Shown here: piece after piece, positions 42,183-50,101 of the stretch
Layout of the letters: every line of letters starts with the position of its first letter
How positions within the stretch are numbered: the stretch's first letter is position 1
DNA from: B46-G9 sp964581175
Lineage (GTDB): Bacteria > Desulfobacterota > DSM-4660 > Desulfatiglandales > Desulfatiglandaceae
NCBI GenBank assembly: GCA_964581175.1
Contig: CAZONI010000005.1
Location: forward strand, 32,173-96,172
DNA length: 64,000 nucleotides
Direction of reading: 5' to 3'
Notes under the pieces: generated by a model
The model's input: only the letters and a program-made list of their open reading frames with translations
Database searches by the model: none
Told to the model about the DNA's origin: nothing
Program-made: the position numbers and the translations under genes

Positions 42183-44990
42183 ATGGATTATAAACAGACG
42201 CTCAATTTGCCCAAAACGGCGTTCCCGATGAAAGCGAACCTCGTGAAAAAGGAACCCGAGATTCTCAAAAAATGGGAAGAAGAGCACATCTACGAACACA
42301 TTCGAGAGATGTCCCACGGCAGAAAGCCATATATGCTGCATGACGGCCCGCCTTATGCGAACGGTCACATCCATATGGGGACCGCCTTTAACAAGATACT
42401 GAAAGACATTATCATAAAATCCAAGCAGATGGCCGGTTTTAATGCGCCGTACGTACCGGGATGGGACTGTCACGGCCTCCCCATTGAGCATCAGGTGGAC
42501 CAGGAACTCGGCCCGAAAAAGGCCGATATGTCCCAGCCCCAAATTCGGAGCTATTGTCGCAGGTATGCGGAAAAGTACCTGGATATACAACGGGAAGAAT
42601 TTAAACGGCTCGGTGTTCTCGGAGAGTGGGGAAATCCGTACCTTACCATGAATTATCCGTACGAGGCCACCATCGTGAGGGAGTTTGGAAAATTCGCCCT
42701 CAATGGAAGCCTCGTCAGGAGCAAAAAACCCATTTACTGGTGCATCTCCTGTCAGACTGCCTTGGCCGAGGCGGAGGTCGAGTATGAAAATCACACTTCA
42801 CCGTCCATATTTGTCAAGTTTCCGCTCACCTCCGAACCGGAAAAAATCTCCGAGAACCTGCGGGGAGAAAAGGTATCGGTTGTCATATGGACGACAACGC
42901 CATGGACGCTGCCGGCTAACCTGGCCATCGCCGTTCACCCTGACTTTCAGTACGTCGCTGCAAAGACAGAAGAGGAAGGCGTCCTCATACTTGCCGAGGA
43001 GTTGCTGGACATCTGCATGGATTCCTTCGGCATTTCCTCCTATGAGGTAATCGCTCGATTTGACGGGAAGACACTGGAAAATCTTGAAGCGCGACACCCA
43101 CTGTATGACAGACCGTCGATCATAGTTCTGGCTGACTATGTGACCCTGGACGCAGGAACGGGATGTGTACATACGGCGCCGGGACACGGCCGCGAAGACT
43201 ACGAAACCGGGCTCAAGTATGGTCTTGAGGTATACTCTCCTGTGGATGATCAGGGTCGCTTCACCCCGGATGTGGAGTATTTTGCCGGACTCCAGGTCTT
43301 TGAAGCCAACCAGGCGGTCAATGAAAAGCTGCGGAAAAAAGGCGCTCTCCTCCGTGAACAGGATATCTCTCACGAGTATCCCCACTGCTGGCGCTGTAAG
43401 AAACCCGTCATCTTCCGCTCAACAGAGCAGTGGTTTATCTCCATGGAAAAAACCGGCCTCAGGAGGAAGGCGCTGGAAGCCATCAAGAAAGTCAAATGGA
43501 TACCTTCCTGGGGTCAGGAGCGTATTTACCAGATGGTTGCCAACAGGCCCGACTGGTGCATCTCCCGACAGCGGGCATGGGGTGTTCCCATCACGGTATT
43601 CTTCTGCAAGCAATGCGGTAACCTGCTCATCTCCCAGGAGATAATCGATCACGTGAGTGCCCTGGTGGAAAAATACGGAGCGGACATATGGTTTACCGAG
43701 TCTGTTGAAAATCTCCTGCCCCCGGGAACGGGGTGCCCTGAATGTGGCTCCCGGGATTTTGAAAAGGAGACGGATATCCTGGACGTGTGGTTCGATTCCG
43801 GTGTGAGCTACGCGGCAGTAATGGAACAGCGTGAGTACCTGAACAGTCCTGCGGACCTCTATCTGGAGGGGAGCGACCAGCATCGGGGTTGGTTTCACAG
43901 TTCACTTCTCTGCTCTGTGGGGACAAGGAATCAGGCTCCCTATCATCACGTGCTTACCCATGGATTCGTTGTAGACGGTTCCGGAAAGGCGATGCATAAA
44001 TCAGCCGGCAACGTGATTGCACCGGAGGAGCTCATAAGCAACTATGGCGCCGAAATTCTCCGGCTCTGGGTTGCGGGTGAGGATTACCGGGATAATATCC
44101 GTCTCTCCAAGGAAATCCTTCAGAGACTCACTGAGGCTTATCGCCGGATTCGGAACACCTGCCGGTATCTCCTGGGAAACCTGAACGGATTTGACCCGCA
44201 AAAAGACATGGTCCCTTATGACGAACTTGAAGAGTTGGACCGGTGGGCATTAAACAGGCTCCAGGAGCTGAATGAACGGGTCCTCAAGGCCTATGAAAAA
44301 TTTGAATTTCATCTTGTCTACCACAACCTGCATAATTTCTGTGTTCTCGACCTTTCTTCCTTTTACCTCGACATCATCAAGGACCGCCTGTATACCTCTC
44401 CGCCGGATTCAGTGGCCAGGAGATCGGCAAGGACCACCATGCATGAGATTCTTGAGGTCATTGTACGGCTTATGGCCCCCGTCCTCTCTTTTAGTGCTGA
44501 AGAAATATGGCAGTACATGCATGGAGACGATAGAACTCGAAGCGTTCACTCCGAATGCTTCGTCCCGGTGAAAGACGAATTTCTGGACCCGGGACTTGCA
44601 AAAAAGTGGGAGACCATTATTGCGGTAAGGAAGGAGACCGCAAGGGTACTCGAACTGGCGAGAAAAGAAAAGAAAATCGGGCATTCCCTGGACGCCTCCG
44701 TAACCCTGACTCTCCCATCAAACCTCCTCCACGAACTGGAACCTTACAAGGATCAGCTGAGATCGATATTCATTGTCTCTTCTGTGGATCTCCTGGAGGA
44801 AGGGGAATCGGCGAACGGTATCGAGAGCGAGACGACTCCGGGGCTGAAGATCAGCGTCAGTCCTTCAGATGCCCCAAAGTGTGAACGATGCTGGGTCCAT
44901 GATCCTTCGGTGGGTGAAAATGTACAATACCCGACCATTTGTGACCGTTGTCTCGGGGCCCTGGCGGAAATGGAGCTCGTTGACCGTTGA
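42183..44990 (+). CDS. ileS: Isoleucyl-tRNA synthetase
   Basis: Charges tRNA-Ile; class Ia synthetase. The frame opens at 42078, but AGGAGG lies 9 nt before ATG 42183 (MDYKQTLNLPKTAFPMKANL), giving 935 residues, normal for a bacterial IleS. HIGH motif: DGPPYANGHIHMGTA (62-66); KMSKS is the variant AMHKSAGN, seen in other IleS. The editing domain has TTTPWTLPANLAIAVHP and TAPGHGREDYETG. A C-terminal zinc knuckle is CERCWVHDP...CDRCLGAL. It overlaps lspA by 4 bp, giving the ileS-lspA-lgt arrangement. Confidence 0.97.
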   Translation: MDYKQTLNLPKTAFPMKANLVKKEPEILKKWEEEHIYEHIREMSHGRKPYMLHDGPPYANGHIHMGTAFNKILKDIIIKSKQMAGFNAPYVPGWDCHGLPIEHQVDQELGPKKADMSQPQIRSYCRRYAEKYLDIQREEFKRLGVLGEWGNPYLTMNYPYEATIVREFGKFALNGSLVRSKKPIYWCISCQTALAEAEVEYENHTSPSIFVKFPLTSEPEKISENLRGEKVSVVIWTTTPWTLPANLAIAVHPDFQYVAAKTEEEGVLILAEELLDICMDSFGISSYEVIARFDGKTLENLEARHPLYDRPSIIVLADYVTLDAGTGCVHTAPGHGREDYETGLKYGLEVYSPVDDQGRFTPDVEYFAGLQVFEANQAVNEKLRKKGALLREQDISHEYPHCWRCKKPVIFRSTEQWFISMEKTGLRRKALEAIKKVKWIPSWGQERIYQMVANRPDWCISRQRAWGVPITVFFCKQCGNLLISQEIIDHVSALVEKYGADIWFTESVENLLPPGTGCPECGSRDFEKETDILDVWFDSGVSYAAVMEQREYLNSPADLYLEGSDQHRGWFHSSLLCSVGTRNQAPYHHVLTHGFVVDGSGKAMHKSAGNVIAPEELISNYGAEILRLWVAGEDYRDNIRLSKEILQRLTEAYRRIRNTCRYLLGNLNGFDPQKDMVPYDELEELDRWALNRLQELNERVLKAYEKFEFHLVYHNLHNFCVLDLSSFYLDIIKDRLYTSPPDSVARRSARTTMHEILEVIVRLMAPVLSFSAEEIWQYMHGDDRTRSVHSECFVPVKDEFLDPGLAKKWETIIAVRKETARVLELARKEKKIGHSLDASVTLTLPSNLLHELEPYKDQLRSIFIVSSVDLLEEGESANGIESETTPGLKISVSPSDAPKCERCWVHDPSVGENVQYPTICDRCLGALAEMELVDR

Positions 44991-45472
44991 AAAGAAAGGA
45001 TCACTTTTTTATCTGGCCCGCGGCGGCAGTCTTGTTCCTGGATCAGCTTTCAAAGTTGATTGTCCTGGCCTTTTTTGAACAGCATAATTTTTTGCGCGTT
45101 GTGCCTGGGTTTTTCAACATTGTCCTTGTCAGGAACAGGGGAATGGCCTTTGGGATCATGAATCGTCACCAGGGGCACTTCGGCTCCTATTTTTTGATCC
45201 TGGCGACAATTGCCGCCATCGTCATATTGATCTATTGGGCCCGCCGTCAACGCGAGGATAGGAGGAAAATCCTTTTCGGGCTCGGCTTAATTCTGGGAGG
45301 AGCCATCGGGAACCTTGCTGATCGGGCCCGCTTAGGATCGGTCGTCGATTTTCTCGATTTTTACCTGGGCCGCTACCACTGGCCGGCATTCAATCTGGCT
45401 GACTCTGCCATTACCATCGGAGCCATTTGGGTTGCCATTCAGCTGCTCCGCTCAGGAACTCATCAAGGTTGA
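44987..45472 (+). CDS. lspA: Lipoprotein signal peptidase II
   Basis: Inner-membrane aspartyl protease that removes signal peptides from lipidated prolipoproteins. The 161 residues have four membrane helices. Conserved boxes: LFLDQLSKLIV, NIVLVRNRGMAFGI, GLILGGAIGNLADRARLGSVVDF and FNLADSAITIGA; the catalytic Asp pair is in GNLADR-VVDF and FNLADS. It starts with TTG at 44987 inside the ileS stop (TTGA overlap), so translation is coupled. It is followed 7 bp later by lgt: both lipoprotein-processing enzymes are together, serving the many lipoproteins in this window. Confidence 0.97.
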   Translation: MKRKDHFFIWPAAAVLFLDQLSKLIVLAFFEQHNFLRVVPGFFNIVLVRNRGMAFGIMNRHQGHFGSYFLILATIAAIVILIYWARRQREDRRKILFGLGLILGGAIGNLADRARLGSVVDFLDFYLGRYHWPAFNLADSAITIGAIWVAIQLLRSGTHQG

Positions 45473-45479
45473 AATTCTT

Positions 45480-46256
45480 ATGTATCCTGAACTCTTTTCT
45501 ATCGGCCCCCTCACCCTCCACTCCTATGGCCTGTTCCTGGGCCTTGGTTTTCTGGCGGCCCTTCTGATTGCCATGCGTACAGGGCGTTCTTATGCCCTGG
45601 CGCCTCAGCAGGTCCTGGATATGGGGTTCATCATACTGATCTCCGCCCTCGTGGGGTCAAGGCTCCTGTACGTTCTCATGAATTTCACTTTCTACGTTCA
45701 GCATCCGCTGGGATTCCTTGAAATCTGGCACGGGGGTCTGGTGTTCTCAGGAGGAGCTCTCTGCGCAATCGCATCCCTGATCTGGTACGCCAGGCGCCAT
45801 TCATTGTCCGTTCTTGACCTCGGCGACCTCTGGGCTCCTGCTGCAGCCATAGGACAGGGCTTCGGAAGGATCGGCTGTTTTATGGCAGGATGCTGTTATG
45901 GGAAACCTGCCGACGTCCCTTGGGCCGTGGTGTTCACGAACCCCAAAAGCCTGGCTCCCCTCAATGTTCCCATACATCCCACGCAACTCTATCATTCCGT
46001 CAGCGGATTTTTCCTGTTCGGCATCCTGATGTTTATTCACAGAAAAAAATCGTACTCGGGACAGGTGATCTTATGGTACCTGCTGCTGCACAGTTTCAGC
46101 AGGCTTTTCATCGAGCGTTTCAGGGGGGACGACCGGGGAATCTTTTTCCATACGAACATGACAGTAACGCAATTCATGGCGGTTCTTATTCTGGCAGGCT
46201 CGTTTACGGCACTTGCGATCCTGAAGACAAGAAAACGGGCGCCCGGTGAAGACTGA
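45480..46256 (+). CDS. lgt: Prolipoprotein diacylglyceryl transferase
   Basis: Moves diacylglycerol from phosphatidylglycerol to the lipobox cysteine, the first step in lipoprotein maturation. ATG 45480 (MYPELFSIGPLTLHSYGLFL) gives 258 residues and about seven membrane helices; AAGG lies upstream. Signature elements: HGGLVFSGGALCA, GRIGCFMAGCCYGKPADVPW, HPTQLYHS and ERFRGDDRGIFF. The frame also opens at 45432, but that start overlaps lspA. The ileS-lspA-lgt run is followed by a 97-bp gap. Confidence 0.97.
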   Translation: MYPELFSIGPLTLHSYGLFLGLGFLAALLIAMRTGRSYALAPQQVLDMGFIILISALVGSRLLYVLMNFTFYVQHPLGFLEIWHGGLVFSGGALCAIASLIWYARRHSLSVLDLGDLWAPAAAIGQGFGRIGCFMAGCCYGKPADVPWAVVFTNPKSLAPLNVPIHPTQLYHSVSGFFLFGILMFIHRKKSYSGQVILWYLLLHSFSRLFIERFRGDDRGIFFHTNMTVTQFMAVLILAGSFTALAILKTRKRAPGED

Positions 46257-46353
46257 ATAAAAGACACCAAATGGGTGAAGTGAGGAAAGAGGGACTTGAC
46301 ACCGCCGATTCTGTGAAATCGATTGCCGGCAATGATAACTGGATCGAGAGAGA

Positions 46354-47076
46354 ATGGGCTCAGAAAAGTCGGAAAAGGATGTCTTCCTGGACCGGGATTC
46401 CGGTACGCGAATAGCTTGCCCGCTGAACGAACAGGGTTGCCCGGTACAAAAGGAGGTGGATCGCCTCAGGTCTGAGTGCAAGCGCCTGCAAGACCTTTCT
46501 CGTACCGATCCCCTTACCGGGTTCTTCAATTTTCGCCATCTCCACGCCGCTCTCTCCGCCGAAATGGAGCGTACCAGGCGGTCCGGGCTTCCAACCGGCC
46601 TTCTCATGATTGATCTGGACCATTTCAAGCGCGTAAATGATACCTATGGGCATGAGGCGGGGAACAGAGCGCTCATATGGGTGACCAAGGTCATGCTTGA
46701 ACGAATCCGGCGCATCGATATCCCGTGCAGGTTCGGCGGAGAAGAATTTGCCATAATCCTTCCGGTCACCCAGCTCCCTCAAGCCATACAGGCTGCTGAA
46801 CGTCTCCGGAGAGCTCTGGAAATGAGTCCCGCAATACTTGAAGAGGCACGGTCGCTGGTTCCGGTCACTGCCAGTTTCGGCGTCGATGTCTACAGAGGGA
46901 GAATCAGGCTAACGACGGACGCGTTTATCGAGCGTACCGATCGATTCCTCCTGGAAGCGAAGGCCACGGGAAGAAATCGCGTTTGTTATGACGGAAAAAA
47001 GGCCCACAGGGTGCTCACGGAAGTTACCGACGAGGAAAGGAGAGCCCTCTTCGGAAAAGCTCCTCTCGAGAAATGA
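46354..47076 (+). CDS. Diguanylate cyclase (GGDEF domain)
   Basis: Makes c-di-GMP from two GTP. The 240-residue protein has a short N-terminal region (1-50) with cysteines (ACPLNEQGCP) and a coiled linker, then a complete GGDEF domain: DPLTGFFNFR, LLMIDLDHFKRVNDTYGHEA (metal Asp87) and RFGGEEFAIIL (GGEEF 128-132). RRID at 119-122 is the inhibitory I-site in the normal position. No membrane helix or sensor domain is present. It is a plus-strand gene after lgt, facing the secretion locus, whose ATPase has c-di-GMP-binding motifs. Confidence 0.95.
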   Translation: MGSEKSEKDVFLDRDSGTRIACPLNEQGCPVQKEVDRLRSECKRLQDLSRTDPLTGFFNFRHLHAALSAEMERTRRSGLPTGLLMIDLDHFKRVNDTYGHEAGNRALIWVTKVMLERIRRIDIPCRFGGEEFAIILPVTQLPQAIQAAERLRRALEMSPAILEEARSLVPVTASFGVDVYRGRIRLTTDAFIERTDRFLLEAKATGRNRVCYDGKKAHRVLTEVTDEERRALFGKAPLEK

Positions 47077-47163
47077 AGCTCGCCGCAGTCGCACCTCGGA
47101 GGCAGAATCCTGGGAAATACTTCTGAGTAATCTTTTTTGGCTTGAACCAGGGAAACTCTGACT

Positions 47164-47697
47164 ATGGAAACAAAGATACTGAAACAAACTCAGTTGCATC
47201 AGGGCCGGGTTTTTACACTCATCAGGGAAAAAATCACCCTGCCCAACGGGACGACAGTTGATCTGGATATTATCCGCCATCCCGGCGCCGCAGCAATGGT
47301 CCCGCTGAACGAGGACGGATCACTGGTCATGGTACGGCAATATCGCCATGCAATCGGCGAGTACATCTGGGAAATACCGGCGGGGACACTGAATCCCGAT
47401 GAATCTCCTCTGGAATGCGCGAAGAGGGAGCTCATTGAGGAAACGGGCTATTCTGCAACTGAGTGGGAAGAACTGGGAGCAATAGTCCCGGTGCCGGGAT
47501 ATTCAGACGAAAAAATTCATATCTTTCTCGCCCAGGGGCTGCGCCCCGCCCGCCAGGATCTGGATCCGGATGAGATCCTCCGTGTTCGTGAAATTCCCCT
47601 GGAAGAGGCGTTCCACATGGCTGAAAGGGGAGAAATCAAAGACAGCAAAACCATTTCGTCGCTGTTTCTCCTCAGAAGCCGACTGGAAAAGAGGTAA
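47164..47697 (+). CDS. Nudix hydrolase, ADP-ribose pyrophosphatase type
   Basis: Cleaves a nucleoside diphosphate-linked substrate, most likely ADP-ribose. The 177 residues have a complete Nudix box: Gly74, Glu80, Arg88-Glu89-Leu90, Glu92-Glu93 and Gly95 within GTLNPDESPLECAKRELIEE. The flanking text (VRQYRHAIGEYIWEIPAGTL and PGYSDEKIHIFLAQGL) is that of the NudF-like ADP-ribose subfamily. It follows the diguanylate cyclase by 87 bp and is convergent with the secretion locus. Confidence 0.93.
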   Translation: METKILKQTQLHQGRVFTLIREKITLPNGTTVDLDIIRHPGAAAMVPLNEDGSLVMVRQYRHAIGEYIWEIPAGTLNPDESPLECAKRELIEETGYSATEWEELGAIVPVPGYSDEKIHIFLAQGLRPARQDLDPDEILRVREIPLEEAFHMAERGEIKDSKTISSLFLLRSRLEKR

Positions 47698-47724
47698 GTC
47701 CAACACCTATGCCGGAGGCACTCG

Positions 47725-48309
47725 CTATTCCGCCCGCCTATTGAAGAGCCCGTAATAGTAGAGGACTCTTCCAACAAAATCCTGTGTTTCCCGGATCGGA
47801 GGGATTCTGCCATAGGCCTCCACCTTCGTGGGACCCGCGTTGAAGGCAGCCAGAGCCATCGGTGTATCATTATGAAAGCGCCGCAACAACGAAGCCAGAT
47901 ACCGGGTTCCCCCGAGAATATTCGCGGATGGATTGAAGGGATTTTTCACCTCCATCTCGTCGGCGGTGCCTGGCATGAGCTGCATCAGTCCTACGGCCCC
48001 TTTCCGGGAAACTGCATGGTGGTCGAAATCCGACTCGGCTTTGATGACCGCCTTGATGAGCGTTGATTCCACGCCGAACATTGCAGAGGCTTTCCTGATC
48101 ATGCCCTGGTAGGCCTGTATGAACTCCTCTCCGCTCATTGATGAGGATCTCGGCCTGAAACGAGCGCATTCTCGAATCCCGGAGCCGGGAAAATGCCAGT
48201 GCCCGTCACTGTCCTGGTACCCGAGTATCTCTCCTTTCGCGTTGGGCGCCAGGAAGAATGCCAGAAGAAACAGCACTGTGCCCAGGATAAGAATATCCTT
48301 TCCCGTCAC
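47725..48309 (-). CDS. SLT-type lytic transglycosylase
   Basis: Cleaves peptidoglycan glycan strands. The 194 residues begin with a signal peptide (about 1-26; ILILGTVLFLLAFFLAPNAKG) and a short region with a DSDGHWHFP element like a DUF4124 motif, then the SLT domain (about 78-185) with catalytic Glu92 (IKAESDF), KGAVGLMQLMP, NPSANILGGTRYLASLL and ALAAFNAGP. The start is a GTG at 48309, 1 bp after the preceding gene. It is the last gene of the secretion locus, where dedicated transglycosylases usually open the wall for the secretin or pilus (inference). Confidence 0.93.
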   Translation of the reverse strand: MTGKDILILGTVLFLLAFFLAPNAKGEILGYQDSDGHWHFPGSGIRECARFRPRSSSMSGEEFIQAYQGMIRKASAMFGVESTLIKAVIKAESDFDHHAVSRKGAVGLMQLMPGTADEMEVKNPFNPSANILGGTRYLASLLRRFHNDTPMALAAFNAGPTKVEAYGRIPPIRETQDFVGRVLYYYGLFNRRAE

Positions 48310-48310
48310 C

Positions 48311-48691
48311 TTACTGTGAGAGCTCGTCCCCTTGTTCAGATACCTTCTTATCTTTCCTCCCTCCGTTTGCCAAGGCAGAAAGCAGGTCGATAATCTGTTT
48401 GTTCTGCTCGATCATCTCATCATATTTTCTGAGCATTTCATCATACTTTTCAACTAGTTCCTCATTTTGCCGGTAAAGCAGCGCCAGTGTCCTGGTGGTG
48501 TAGATCGAGCCGAGGGCTGCCTGCTTTATTTTGTAATCGCTATCGACTGAACTGTATGGGGAAGGGGGTTTTGCCGCATTATAATCCTTCGTGAATTGTT
48601 CCATGAGGTCTGAAAGGGGGTCCGACCCGGCAGCACCCGCGAAAAAGAAAAGTACACAAATAAGACAAAAAAAGAAGGTGCCTTTCTTCAT
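48311..48691 (-). CDS. Secreted coiled-coil protein of the secretion locus
   Basis: A 126-residue protein with a signal peptide (KKGTFFFCLICVLFFFAGAA) and a C-terminal coiled coil (about 80-110; LVEKYDEMLRKYDEMIEQNK). Conserved-looking text is QAALGSIYTTRTLALLYRQN. No known family is recognised. ATG 48691 has GGAGG 7 nt upstream. It lies between the last pseudopilin and the lytic transglycosylase, so it may be a periplasmic accessory of the apparatus. Confidence 0.8.
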   Translation of the reverse strand: MKKGTFFFCLICVLFFFAGAAGSDPLSDLMEQFTKDYNAAKPPSPYSSVDSDYKIKQAALGSIYTTRTLALLYRQNEELVEKYDEMLRKYDEMIEQNKQIIDLLSALANGGRKDKKVSEQGDELSQ

Positions 48692-48760
48692 GGGATATCC
48701 TCCTCTCCATCAGGCTCCTCAATGCCCTTCGACAAATAGGATTTCGGGGCATCTCTTCGC

Positions 48761-49255
48761 CTATGGATTGTATATGAACTTCCATTCAGAATAAGTCTTC
48801 GCCTTTTCAAAGGACTGGTAGTCGATCGGAAAGTCTCCGGTCTTCAAGGGCTTTTGCGTGCTCTTGCTGAAGACCCCTTTTATCCCTCCTCCTTCAGCCA
48901 GGACCAGTCCCCATACCCCGTCTTTTGTCATTGGATCCCGGTAGAGCTTCCTGAGGTGCCGGAGAGTTTTCAGGGACCGGGGATCCTTGAGCAGGTCACT
49001 CAGTGTCCCGGGATACGATTCCGGTTTGCCCGCCGGACCACCCTTGTAATAGGATGCAATGGCTCTCCTGATCCGGTCGCCCCGAAAAAGCAGTTCCTTC
49101 TCACGCTCCCTTTTCGCAATGGTGCTCCAGTACTCACTGGCAGCGGTCAGCGCTATGCCCGATATGACCACAACAATCAAGGCGCTGAGATAGGTGAACC
49201 CTCCGTTCCTATGACGTCTCCGTCTCCACTCACCATTCATTATAGGGTGTTCCAT
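48761..49255 (-). CDS. Minor pseudopilin lacking Glu5
   Basis: A 164-residue type II secretion pseudopilin. The N-terminal leader is basic (NGEWRRRRHRNGG), the cleavage would be G/FTYLSALI, and a hydrophobic helix follows (ALIVVVISGIALTAAS). Position +5 after cleavage is Ser, not Glu; such a change is typical of tip pseudopilins such as GspK. The globular part has RKLYRDPMTKDGVWGLVLAE and GGGIKGVFSKSTQKPLKTGD, a motif common in pseudopilins of atypical deltaproteobacterial systems. The start is ATG 49255 or 49240; either overlaps the preceding pseudopilin gene. Confidence 0.88.
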   Translation of the reverse strand: MEHPIMNGEWRRRRHRNGGFTYLSALIVVVISGIALTAASEYWSTIAKREREKELLFRGDRIRRAIASYYKGGPAGKPESYPGTLSDLLKDPRSLKTLRHLRKLYRDPMTKDGVWGLVLAEGGGIKGVFSKSTQKPLKTGDFPIDYQSFEKAKTYSEWKFIYNP

Positions 49256-49613
49256 CGAGGGCTAACAGATCGCTGCCGCTGTGAACATCATATACTCCGG
49301 ACTCCTCAGACCCCTCAGGCGGGATCACGACCCAGCTTGTCCTCGAACGGGTAAAGGGGTCTTCGGGAAGGTCTCTTATATAGTGTTCTCCCACCAACGA
49401 TTCAAGAGTTTCAGGGTAATTTCCATGGTCCGCATAGTACTGGTCGATCACGTCTCGGAGCACGAACAGGCTCCGTCTCAGGGAGGTTTCCCTGGCACGA
49501 ATGATCGCTTTCTGGAAATTCGGCTGGGCTATGGATACAAGTATCCCGATAATCGTCATGACGATCATCAATTCTATGAGGGTAAACCCTCTCTTTCCGA
49601 GATCTCTTTTCAT
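49230..49613 (-). CDS. GspG-like pseudopilin
   Basis: A 127-residue prepilin-like protein from ATG 49613 (MKRDLGKRGFTLIELMIVMT). The cleavage site G/FTLIEL with Glu5 is intact, followed by the hydrophobic stalk and a GspG-type globular domain (DVIDQYYADHGNYPETLESL, LPEDPFTRSRTSWVVIPPEG, VYDVHSGSDLLALDGTPYNE). The C-terminal acidic loop with Asp and Ser residues matches the calcium-binding region of major pseudopilins. It overlaps the next pseudopilin gene by 26 bp and follows another GspG-like gene by 14 bp. Confidence 0.93.
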   Translation of the reverse strand: MKRDLGKRGFTLIELMIVMTIIGILVSIAQPNFQKAIIRARETSLRRSLFVLRDVIDQYYADHGNYPETLESLVGEHYIRDLPEDPFTRSRTSWVVIPPEGSEESGVYDVHSGSDLLALDGTPYNEW

Positions 49614-49627
49614 ATCAATTGGGGCTG

Positions 49628-50095
49628 CTACCAATCCTTATAGTAAGATCCATCCAGGGCCTGCTTGTCGCTTTTTGAATACACATCGTAGACGTCTTCA
49701 CCACCCCAGGTATCAGAGTCAGGTTCATCAGAATAAGAGCGGAGTCCCCACTCCCCATCCTTGGTCATGGGGTCTTTGGGGATCCTGCGCAGGAATTTTT
49801 CCCGGAAGGGAACGGGCCCCTGAACATCAACTCCCTTCACCAGGACATCCAGGCTCTTGGGATACCCGCTCGAAAACGCCTGTGCGGGGATCTTGCCTTC
49901 AACAACCAGTTCCTTATAGTCATCAAGTGCCTTGCGAATTATGCGCAAGTCGTGTTTGAGTTCTATCTCCTTTGAACGCTTGTAGGCCATCTGCGACAGC
50001 GGCATAATACCCGCTGCCAGGATGGACATAATTACCATGACCACCAGGAGTTCAATGAGCGTTACGCCCGTGTTGTCGTGAAGTCGCAGGGTCAA
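49628..50095 (-). CDS. GspG-like pseudopilin
   Basis: A 155-residue pseudopilin with cleavage site G/VTLIEL (Glu5 present; Val replaces Phe at +1) and hydrophobic helix LLVVMVIMSILAAGI. The globular part shows IIRKALDDYKELVVEGKIP, LDVLVKGVDVQGPVPF, IPKDPMTKDGEWGLRSYSDE and the GspG-like end DVYSKSDKQALDGSYYKDW. The start is a TTG at 50095; GGAGG lies in the end of the secretin gene about 11 nt before. Together with the gene after it, it duplicates the GspG type, so one may be the major and the other a minor subunit. Confidence 0.92.
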   Translation of the reverse strand: MTLRLHDNTGVTLIELLVVMVIMSILAAGIMPLSQMAYKRSKEIELKHDLRIIRKALDDYKELVVEGKIPAQAFSSGYPKSLDVLVKGVDVQGPVPFREKFLRRIPKDPMTKDGEWGLRSYSDEPDSDTWGGEDVYDVYSKSDKQALDGSYYKDW

Positions 50096-50101
50096 AAATC
50101 A

